Origin: SCTD01 sp046593875
Lineage (GTDB): Bacteria; Actinomycetota; Actinomycetes; Mycobacteriales; SCTD01
Direction: 5' to 3'
Assembly: GCA_046593875.1 (NCBI GenBank)
Contig: JBKJQQ010000072.1
Location: forward strand, 1 to 29,161
DNA: 29,161 bases
Positions 23,705 to 29,161 of the stretch are shown here, in pieces. The notes under the pieces were generated by a model. The model was not told the origin of the DNA. It made no database searches and saw only the letters and a list, made by a program, of their open reading frames with translations. The position numbers and the translations under genes are program-made. Within the stretch, counting starts at the first letter, position 1; every line of letters begins with the position of its first letter.

Positions 23705-25258
23705 TCAGAACGGCAGGTCGTCGTCGTGGAAGACGGCCCACTCCGTGGGCGGCGGTCGGTCGCCCGGCGAGATGCACGGCCGCTGCGGGCCGTCCTCGCG
23801 CTCGAGCTGCTGACGGTCGAGCGCGGCCAGGTCGCCGGCGTCCGGGAGCACGGCCTCTGCCCGGGCGTCGGTGTCCACCCCGGCCGTCGGGCCGCTGTGG
23901 TGCGGTACCTCGATCACCTGCCCCGCCGGGCTGAACCAGATCGTCGATGTGCCGGTGGAGAGCGGCGTCCAGCCGTCGTGCTTGAGCAGGTGCGTCCGCC
24001 GCGACCGGGCGCGCAGGTTCCAGGCAGCCGTCGGCCCTGTGGGGTGGGCGGTGTCGTGGTCGAGGTCGCAGCGGAAGGCCGGCGTCCTGGTGCCGGTGGG
24101 TCCGTCGCAGTAGCGGTCGCGGAGCGCGACGAGCGCGCGCAGCGGTGGCGAGGGGTCGTGCTGGTCCTCCACGCGCGCCGCCACGTCGCCGGCGACGATC
24201 GGCTCGAGCACCATGTCCAGCAGCGCCTGCCGGAGCTGGGCCGGGGTCGGTGGCGGCCGGACGTCGCGGCCGGCCAGGTCGACGAGCTCACCCGTCCCGG
24301 TACGCGTGCACACCCGACGCAGCTCAGCGTCGACGAGGAGCAGTCGGGAGGTGGGCGCGCTGACCCAGCCGTAGCCGTCGAGCCAGCCCGGCTCGTTGCT
24401 GAGCCCGAGCCCGGTCTCGACCGGGACGGTGATGCTGGCCTGGACCGGGCGGCTCAGGCGACAGTCGGTCGACGCGGCCTCGACGTGGTTGGCACGCAGC
24501 CCGGCAGGTGCCGACTGTGCAGCAGTCGGGTCGTCCGGGGCGTGGGTCGCGCAGGGGTAGGTGCTCGTTGCCAGGTCGAAGCGCAGCTGCGCGAGGGTCC
24601 GCGGGTCACCGGCCTGCTTGAGCGCCCGGGCCCGGGCGTCGACGGTCTCGTACCAGCGGGTCACCGGCACTGCCGGACCCTGCACAAGGACGAGCGCCTG
24701 GTCGTCCGCCAGCGGCTCGAGCTGCAGGCTCCGGTCGGCGTTCTTGGCCGCGGTGCGGAGCGCTGCAGCCTCAGGATCGAGCCTCGCTGCAGCCCGTCGG
24801 ACCTCCTGCACGATGCGCCACGCGGGCAGTCCGGCCACCCGCTCGGCCAGCAGCTCGTCGAGCTGCCGGGCGAGGTCGTCGTCGTAGGGGGTCAGCTCGT
24901 CCACGAGCGTGCGGGCCCGGGCCACGGTGATGCGTCCCTCGGTGAGCAGGGCCAGGGTCCTCGGCAGGCAGCGCAGGAGGGCGGTGGCCGTGCGGATCTC
25001 GTTTGCCGCGGCCACGTCCGAGACGCAGCGGGCGACGGCGACCTCACGGCGGAACGACGTCCACGGCGTGGCACCACGCTCGTCGAAGGGGCAGCGGGGC
25101 ACCTGTGCAGCCAGGCGCGCCAGCACGCGCATGTCGCCCGCGAAGCGCATGGCCGCCTCAGCGGTGGAGGTCCGCAGCGCCGCCAGGTCGGCCTGGAAGT
25201 CCTCGCGCAGCCAGGGGCACTCGTCCTCGAGGGCTCGGAGGTCCGCCTGGCTGGCCAT
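23705..25258 (-). CDS. DUF222 / HNH endonuclease-domain protein (13E12 family)
   Basis: A 517-aa protein of the actinobacterial DUF222 (13E12 repeat) family. The N-terminal two thirds are helical DUF222: SFRREVAVARCVSDVAA, then TALLRCLPRTLALLTEGRIT. The HNH part near 395-440 has FRCDLDHDTAHPTGPTAAWN and RRTHLLKHDGW, matching DxDHxxP...GxTxxxNL...HxxKxxxxW. The usual CRxHH cysteine is replaced by Ser (ARSRRTH), so metal binding may differ. Relatives are multi-copy nuclease-like proteins; several mycobacterial ones carry SOS boxes. ATG 25258 lies 14 bp from a perfect LexA box embedded in its promoter, so this gene should be DNA-damage induced. Confidence 0.9.
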   Translation of the reverse strand: MASQADLRALEDECPWLREDFQADLAALRTSTAEAAMRFAGDMRVLARLAAQVPRCPFDERGATPWTSFRREVAVARCVSDVAAANEIRTATALLRCLPRTLALLTEGRITVARARTLVDELTPYDDDLARQLDELLAERVAGLPAWRIVQEVRRAAARLDPEAAALRTAAKNADRSLQLEPLADDQALVLVQGPAVPVTRWYETVDARARALKQAGDPRTLAQLRFDLATSTYPCATHAPDDPTAAQSAPAGLRANHVEAASTDCRLSRPVQASITVPVETGLGLSNEPGWLDGYGWVSAPTSRLLLVDAELRRVCTRTGTGELVDLAGRDVRPPPTPAQLRQALLDMVLEPIVAGDVAARVEDQHDPSPPLRALVALRDRYCDGPTGTRTPAFRCDLDHDTAHPTGPTAAWNLRARSRRTHLLKHDGWTPLSTGTSTIWFSPAGQVIEVPHHSGPTAGVDTDARAEAVLPDAGDLAALDRQQLEREDGPQRPCISPGDRPPPTEWAVFHDDDLPF

Positions 25259-25264
25259 GGAGGC

Positions 25265-25293
25265 ATCTTACTCGAACAGGTGTTCGAGAGCAA
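25265..25293 (-). promoter_or_regulatory. LexA-controlled promoter of the DUF222/HNH gene
   Basis: Reading on the minus strand, a -35-like TTGCTC (25288-25293) and -10 TAAGAT (25265-25270) are 17 bp apart. The spacer holds TCGAAC-ACCT-GTTCGA (25272-25287), a perfect copy of the actinobacterial SOS box TCGAAC-N4-GTTCGA. Bound LexA would block RNA polymerase directly. The -10 box is 6 nt from ATG 25258, so the mRNA should be leaderless. Confidence 0.88.
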
Positions 25294-25386
25294 GCCTAGG
25301 GAGCACGAAAGATGCTGTTGTGAAGCAGAAGTCACCGTCAGCGCTCTCGAGTCGCGATGGCAGCCCGCAGCGCCCACCCTGGGGCC

Positions 25387-26568
25387 ATGCCCGCTCTGCC
25401 GCCCGTACCTCCCGGTCCCGACGTCGTGGACTGGGTCCGCACCCACCTCGGCCACCTGTCCGCCGACGACGTCCGGCCGTCGAGCATCCGCGGCGGGCAG
25501 GCTGCCGCCGACGCTGCCCTGGCCGCCCTCGACATCACCGGCTACGCCCGCAAGCGCTCGCAGGTCCTGCCGGTCTCCGCCCGGGGGGCGAGCCGCATGT
25601 CGCCCTACATCCGGCACGGACTCGTGACCCTCCCCCAGGTCTGGGACGCCGTCGGGTCGGCCCCCGGTCCGGACCGGACGAAGTACCGCGACGAGCTGCT
25701 GTGGCAGGAGTACGCGCGGCACCTGTACGCCCGGATCGGCCCCGACCTGGGTCGCTCCCTGCGCACCGAGCCGCCGGTGACGGCCACCGAGGGGCAGGAC
25801 CCCTGGGACGTGCGGATGGCCTGCATGGAACTGGTCGTCGGCGAGCTCGAGCAGGACGGCTGGCTGGTCAACCAGACCCGCATGTGGCTCGCGAGCCAGT
25901 GGTCGGTCCGCGGCGGACGGGCCTGGTGGGAGGGCGAGGACCGCATGTTCCGCAACCTGCTCGACGGCTCGCGCGCCGCGAACCGACTGGGCTGGCAGTG
26001 GACGACCGGCTCGGGATCGGCAAAGGCGTACGGCTTCTCGCGTTGGCAGGTGGAGAAGCGTGCCCCCGGTCTCTGCCACACCTGCGCCCTCAAGAAGGCC
26101 TGCCCGATCCAGGACTGGCCGGAGACCGCGGCCGGTCCGCAGGTCGCGCCGCCTGCCGGGCTGGGCGGCGGGCAGACCGACGGCGGGCCGGCAGGGCCGC
26201 AGGTCACCGGCACGCCGGAGGCCGTCTGGCTCACGGCCGAGTCGCTCGGCAGCGAGGACCCGGCCCAGCAGGCCCACCCCGACCTGCCGCGCGTCTTCGT
26301 CTTCGACGCACCGCTGCTGGCGCGCCTCAGGTTGTCCGGCAAGCGGCTGGTCTTCCTGGCCGAGGCGCTCGCGGAGCTCGACGGCGAGGTCCGGCTCGGC
26401 GACCCGGTGGTCGAGCTCGCCGGGCGGCCGCTGGCCGTCACCTTCGCCCCGGTGCCGGGCTTCCGCCGGCGCAGCGCCGCCCTCGACGTCGCCGCCCTGC
26501 ACCCGTGGCCGTGGCTGCGCCGCCCGGGATCGGGCTCCCTGCGGTCGTTCTCCGCCTTCGCCCGCTGA
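25387..26568 (+). CDS. Photolyase/cryptochrome-family protein with apparently permuted domains
   Basis: This gene encodes 393 residues from ATG 25387 (CACCCT 6 nt upstream); ATG 25357 would add ten residues. Residues about 65-225 are the FAD-binding photolyase domain: SRMSPYIRHGLVTLPQVW, ELLWQEYARHLYAR, VRMACMELVVGELEQDGWL, NQTRMWLASQW and NRLGWQWTTGSG. A cluster C230-x2-C233-x5-C239 and a Gly/Pro-rich linker (246-276) follow. Residues 279-360 then read AVWLTAESLGSEDPA, RVFVFDAPLLARLRLSGKR and LVFLAEALAEL, which resembles the alpha/beta antenna domain that normally comes first. A fourth Cys of an Fe-S site is not evident. It should bind FAD; DNA repair versus light sensing is open. Confidence 0.85.
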   Translation: MPALPPVPPGPDVVDWVRTHLGHLSADDVRPSSIRGGQAAADAALAALDITGYARKRSQVLPVSARGASRMSPYIRHGLVTLPQVWDAVGSAPGPDRTKYRDELLWQEYARHLYARIGPDLGRSLRTEPPVTATEGQDPWDVRMACMELVVGELEQDGWLVNQTRMWLASQWSVRGGRAWWEGEDRMFRNLLDGSRAANRLGWQWTTGSGSAKAYGFSRWQVEKRAPGLCHTCALKKACPIQDWPETAAGPQVAPPAGLGGGQTDGGPAGPQVTGTPEAVWLTAESLGSEDPAQQAHPDLPRVFVFDAPLLARLRLSGKRLVFLAEALAELDGEVRLGDPVVELAGRPLAVTFAPVPGFRRRSAALDVAALHPWPWLRRPGSGSLRSFSAFAR

Positions 26569-26663
26569 CGCCCCGCTGAGCCCGGCAGATGTCAGGCAGC
26601 CGCGCTGGAGCAGTGCGGGCAGCGGTAAGTGAAAACTACCGTTTAGGTAACGGCCATTCTGGT

Positions 26664-26691
26664 TCAATCGGTCGCAAGATCGCGCCGATAG
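26664..26691 (+). promoter_or_regulatory. Sigma28 (FliA/WhiG)-type promoter of the EAL gene
   Basis: GCCGATAG at 26684-26691 matches 7 of 8 bases of the sigma28 -10 box GCCGATAA. TCAA at 26664-26667, 16 bp upstream, resembles the TAAA -35 box. The surrounding 180 bp gap is AT-richer than its flanks. The -10 box is also half of a 7-bp inverted repeat, GCCGATA/TATCGGC (26684-26704). Confidence 0.6.
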
Positions 26692-26755
26692 AGGGGATAT
26701 CGGCTTTCTGACGCGTCCGGACCCTGCGCGCGTCACCCAACGTGAGGTGACGCCT

Positions 26756-28207
26756 GTGCTCCGCAACGCTTCCCCTGCCGTCGGCGCCGTCATGGGTGCG
26801 GGTGTTCGGGACGCCACGTGGCCGGTCGCGGTGCCTGCGACCGTTCCTGCGTTGATGAGTCCGATGTCGGTGACCGCGATCGGGCACATCCTGGGCGACC
26901 TGCGCCGCCGGTTGCGGATGGACGTCGCGTTGGTGTCGCACTTCGAAGATGGCCGCCGGGTCATCGACGTCGTGGACACCGATGAGTCGGTGCCCTTCGG
27001 TCCTGGTGACTCTGATCCGGTAGAAGAGACCTATTGCCAACCGATCGTGGACGGCGACCTTCCGGAGATGATCCTCGACACCTCGCAGAACGTCCTGGCC
27101 ATGGCGATCGCCGCGACGTCCGAGCTCGACATCCGAGCACATCTGGGCGTGCCCGTCGTGCTGGAGGACGGGACGGTCTACGGAACGCTGTGCGCCTACA
27201 GCCACGACACTCGTCTCAACCTGACCGCGCAGGCCGGGATCATGATGGGCTTGGTCGCCGATACCGTCGCCCGGGCTCTCGGGGTCGACCAGGCGGCGGA
27301 GCGGACCCGGGAAGCAGCCGCCGAGCGGGTGAGGACCCTGTTGGCTGACCCCCGCCTGGACATGGCCTACCAGCCGTTGGTGGACCTGGCTACCGGCCGG
27401 ACGACAGGTGTCGAGGCCTTGGCCCGCTTCCCCGCCGCTCTCGGTGGAACCACGGCCAGCTGGTTCGAGGAGGCCGCTGCCGCCGGGGCCGGGACCGAGC
27501 TGGAACTGGCGTGCGTGCGCCAGGTGCGCAATCACCTGGCTGATCTGCCGGCCGATCTGGATGTCCACCTCAATCTGTCGCCTCGAGCGCTGCTGGACCC
27601 AGCGGCTAGCACCCTGCTCCTCCAACTGCCGTTGCGCCGGATCGTCCTGGAAGTGACCGAGCACCAGGTCGTCGGGGACTACGCGATCTTGACAGCTGTC
27701 CTTGCCCCACTGCGGGCCGCGGGCATGCGGCTGGCGATCGATGACGCCGGAGCCGGGTTCGCCAGCATGCGCCACGTTCTGCTGCTCGAGCCTGATGTGT
27801 TGAAGCTGGACATCAGCCTGGTGCGAGGGATCGACTCCGACGCTGCCAAACGGTCGCTGTGCCAGGCACTCACGGGCTTCGCCCACGCGACCGGCGCCAA
27901 GGTCGTCGCGGAGGGGGTGGAGACTCAGCCCGAGGCAGATGCCGTTCGCACCCTCGGCGTCGACCTCGCGCAGGGCTACTTCTTCGCGCGTCCTGAGCCG
28001 CGCCACGCCTTGCATCCGACGCCGGTCGACCGGCCGTCCGGCCCGGCTTGTCCGGACCACGCAGCGCAGATCGAGGCCTTGGTGGCCTCCCTGAGGACGC
28101 ATGCCTCTCCGGCCACCATCTCAGCAGCCCTCAACGTGAAGGGACTACTGGCTCCCACAGGCCGACGTTGGCACGCGACCAGCGTCTCGCGCCAGCTCCT
28201 GACTTGA
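26756..28207 (+). CDS. GAF-EAL cyclic-di-GMP phosphodiesterase with recombinase-like C-terminal tail
   Basis: This gene encodes 483 residues. GTG 26756 is chosen because GAGGTGA (26744-26750) precedes it by five bases; GTG 26747 is possible. A GAF sensor domain (about 40-175, with EETYCQPIVDGDLPEM and LGVPVVLEDGTVYGTLCAY) leads into an EAL domain (195-418). Catalytic residues are complete: Glu220 (EALARF), Asn273 (NLSPRAL), Glu302 (VTEH), Asp329-Asp330 (DDAGAGF), Lys350 and Asp352, Glu387 (AEGVET), Gln407 (QGYFF). It should hydrolyse c-di-GMP to pGpG. The tail (about 434-483: SPATISAALNVKG, TGRRWHATSVSRQLL) resembles the DNA-binding end of serine recombinases. Codon use is less GC3-biased than in neighbours. 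Confidence 0.92.
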   Translation: MLRNASPAVGAVMGAGVRDATWPVAVPATVPALMSPMSVTAIGHILGDLRRRLRMDVALVSHFEDGRRVIDVVDTDESVPFGPGDSDPVEETYCQPIVDGDLPEMILDTSQNVLAMAIAATSELDIRAHLGVPVVLEDGTVYGTLCAYSHDTRLNLTAQAGIMMGLVADTVARALGVDQAAERTREAAAERVRTLLADPRLDMAYQPLVDLATGRTTGVEALARFPAALGGTTASWFEEAAAAGAGTELELACVRQVRNHLADLPADLDVHLNLSPRALLDPAASTLLLQLPLRRIVLEVTEHQVVGDYAILTAVLAPLRAAGMRLAIDDAGAGFASMRHVLLLEPDVLKLDISLVRGIDSDAAKRSLCQALTGFAHATGAKVVAEGVETQPEADAVRTLGVDLAQGYFFARPEPRHALHPTPVDRPSGPACPDHAAQIEALVASLRTHASPATISAALNVKGLLAPTGRRWHATSVSRQLLT

Positions 28208-28398
28208 CCGGCCCGGCTCCGCTGGACGACGGCTACCCGGGCACCCGTCGCGTCTCGCCCGGCCGTCGCGGAGGAAGGGGACGTGCCTGAGCAGGCTCAG
28301 CCAGACGACGTCGATCTGGCGACCGGCGCTGCGACCTGGATCCCTGCATCGCGACCCGGAACGACCGTTGCCTCGCTGCCCAGCGCGGCAGCTGCAGA
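28208..28398. other. 191-bp gap between convergent EAL and HhH-GPD genes
   Basis: No convincing gene, RNA or terminator is seen. A + strand reading from GTG 28283 has GGAGG upstream, but it runs antisense into the glycosylase gene and is Ala-rich only because it mirrors that gene's Ala tail. Confidence 0.5.
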
Positions 28399-28968
28399 TC
28401 AGCCAGCAGCGGCAGCTGCGGCGCGTTTCGCTGCCTTCTTGTACTCCCGCACCTTGCCCAAGCTGGTCTCGTCAACCACGTCGGCCACGGACCTGTGGCC
28501 GGCAAGCGCGTAGTCCCCCGCGACCTGCTTCCAACCCCTTGGGCGCACACCGAGCTGCTTCGCCAGCAGCGCCACGAAGATCTGCGACTTCTGCTCACCG
28601 AAGCCGGGAAGCTCGTTCACGCGGCGGAACAGCTCTGCGCCGGTGGTCGGCTCCGTCCAGAGCCGCGTCACGTCACCGTCGTACTTCTCGACGATCAGGG
28701 CGGCAAGCTCTTGCAACCGCGCCGACATCGAGCCGGGGAAGCGGTGGATAGCGGGAGGCTGGCTGCAGAGGGCCTGGAAGGCTGCGGGATCGGCTGCCGC
28801 GACAGCTGCCGGGTCGAGCGTCCCCAGCCTGCTCAGTACCTTCCAGCCGCCTCGGAAGGCGTGCTCCATGCCGTACTGCTGGTCGAGCATCATGCCGACC
28901 AGGACCGCGAAGGGGTGCTCGTCCAGCACTGCGTCAGCGGCAGGCTCGTTGGCGATGTGAAAGCCCAC
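28399..28968 (-). CDS. HhH-GPD-family base-excision repair protein (small actinobacterial type)
   Basis: This gene encodes 189 residues from GTG 28968. FAVLVGMMLDQQYGMEHAF at 20-38 and the helix-hairpin-helix ELPGFGEQKSQIFVALLAK at 119-137 place it in the small uncharacterised HhH-GPD family of actinobacteria (TIGR03252-like). GDYALAGHRSVADVVDE follows, where DNA glycosylases carry their catalytic acid (Asp152 or Asp163). No Fe-S cysteines are present. It probably flips and excises a damaged base, but the substrate is unknown. The Lys/Ala-rich tail (KKAAKRAAAAAAG) is disordered. A 35-codon ORF ends 4 bp upstream. Third positions are less GC-rich than in most genes here. Confidence 0.85.
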   Translation of the reverse strand: MGFHIANEPAADAVLDEHPFAVLVGMMLDQQYGMEHAFRGGWKVLSRLGTLDPAAVAAADPAAFQALCSQPPAIHRFPGSMSARLQELAALIVEKYDGDVTRLWTEPTTGAELFRRVNELPGFGEQKSQIFVALLAKQLGVRPRGWKQVAGDYALAGHRSVADVVDETSLGKVREYKKAAKRAAAAAAG

Positions 28969-28972
28969 GGGG

Positions 28973-29080
28973 TCAGCCTCTGCCTCTCCGTGGGCAAGCG
29001 CTTTGCTGGTCCGGCGGCAGCGCGAGGTCGGACGCGTCGAGCAGCGCGTCCGGGTCCTGGGACAGGTGCAGGGTCTTCAT
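28973..29080 (-). pseudogene. 35-codon ORF before the HhH-GPD gene; likely truncated gene or leader peptide
   Basis: ATG 29080 begins MKTLHLSQDPDALLDASDLA and ends RRGRG-TGA, 4 bp before the glycosylase GTG. CACGAT sits 6 nt before the ATG, as at other leaderless genes here. Codons 1-25 all end in G or C; from codon 26 (CAA, then GCT, CCA, AGA, AGA) this bias stops. A native gene start thus seems joined to other DNA near 29005. The beginning resembles N-termini of HhH-GPD relatives, which is suggestive only. Confidence 0.4.
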
Positions 29081-29086
29081 CGGCCC

Positions 29087-29092
29087 ATCGTG
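29087..29092 (-). promoter_or_regulatory. -10-like CACGAT before the 35-codon ORF
   Basis: On the minus strand CACGAT is followed by six bases and ATG 29080. If functional, it would drive both the 35-codon ORF and the glycosylase gene. Confidence 0.35.
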
Positions 29093-29161
29093 CCGTGCCC
29101 GGACGGAACCGCAAGCGCCGAGCCCTTGACGCCGGCAGCCCGCCGTGACCCCATGGAAGCC

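Noticed and set aside
22403..25627. A 1074-codon open frame on the + strand
   Set aside because: It is antisense to the LVIVD and DUF222/HNH genes and shows no domain pattern.
26684..26704. GCCGATA/TATCGGC inverted repeat as terminator of the photolyase gene
   Set aside because: The stem is only 7 bp, and its left arm is better explained as the sigma28 -10 box. A dual role cannot be excluded.
26630..26746. Possible c-di-GMP riboswitch before the EAL gene
   Set aside because: Short stems such as GGTA/TACC and CCGTT/AACGG can be drawn, but no GEMM core sequence is present. The sigma28 promoter would start the transcript after most of these stems.
28283..28513. A 76-codon + strand frame with GGAGG upstream
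   Set aside because: Its second half is antisense to the glycosylase gene, and its Ala-rich run mirrors that gene's Ala tail. Only the Shine-Dalgarno-like site supports it.
1..29161. CRISPR array, tRNA, rRNA, insertion sequence
   Set aside because: No spaced direct repeats, tRNA cloverleaf, rRNA stretch or transposase motif was found on either strand.

Overview
The window is chromosomal DNA of a high-GC actinobacterium. The bases for this are very GC-rich third codon positions, short lineage-typical proteins (DUF7455, DUF3099, a small actinobacterial HhH-GPD glycosylase), a perfect actinobacterial LexA box upstream of a DUF222/HNH gene, and many genes that look leaderless. A sigma28-type promoter suggests a flagellated host; a Nocardioides-like or Kineosporia-like lineage is possible, but the genus cannot be fixed from the sequence. 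About 29 protein genes are packed tightly on both strands. I see no rRNA, tRNA, CRISPR array or insertion sequence.

Left third (1-9.4 kb): an acyl-CoA dehydrogenase pair plus an SDR oxidoreductase forms one + strand operon, probably for lipid or side-chain catabolism. Facing it on the - strand are a neutral ceramidase, a small membrane protein and a lactate-monooxygenase-like FMN enzyme. A 70-nt hairpin lies where the two groups converge. Divergent from the FMN enzyme are a DUF1330 protein, a zinc-free MDR oxidoreductase, a secreted alpha/beta hydrolase and a patatin-like lipase.

Middle (9.4-19 kb): a secreted lytic transglycosylase (-) is divergent from an AtuA-like/geranylgeranyl-reductase-like pair (+). 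A methyltransferase and a CaiB-type CoA transferase (-) follow. Then come DUF7455 and a membrane endonuclease/exonuclease/phosphatase protein (+), an orphan ABC ATPase (-), and a dienoyl-CoA isomerase-like crotonase, an ABM monooxygenase and a 59-aa Cys/His protein (+). Two convergent pairs share the palindrome CTAG as their stop codons.

Right third (19-29.2 kb): a secreted subtilisin, a small basic protein, DUF3099, and an SDR cotranscribed with a secreted LVIVD-repeat protein. The most interesting part is a DNA-repair and signalling stretch from 23.7 kb to the end. It holds an SOS-controlled DUF222/HNH protein whose LexA box fills the promoter spacer, divergent from a photolyase-family protein whose domains appear to be in reversed (permuted) order. 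These are followed by a GAF-EAL c-di-GMP phosphodiesterase with a sigma28-like promoter and a recombinase-like DNA-binding tail, and a HhH-GPD glycosylase preceded by a 35-codon ORF that looks like a truncated gene. Codon use in the last two genes is less GC-biased than in the rest, so this piece may have been acquired or moved.
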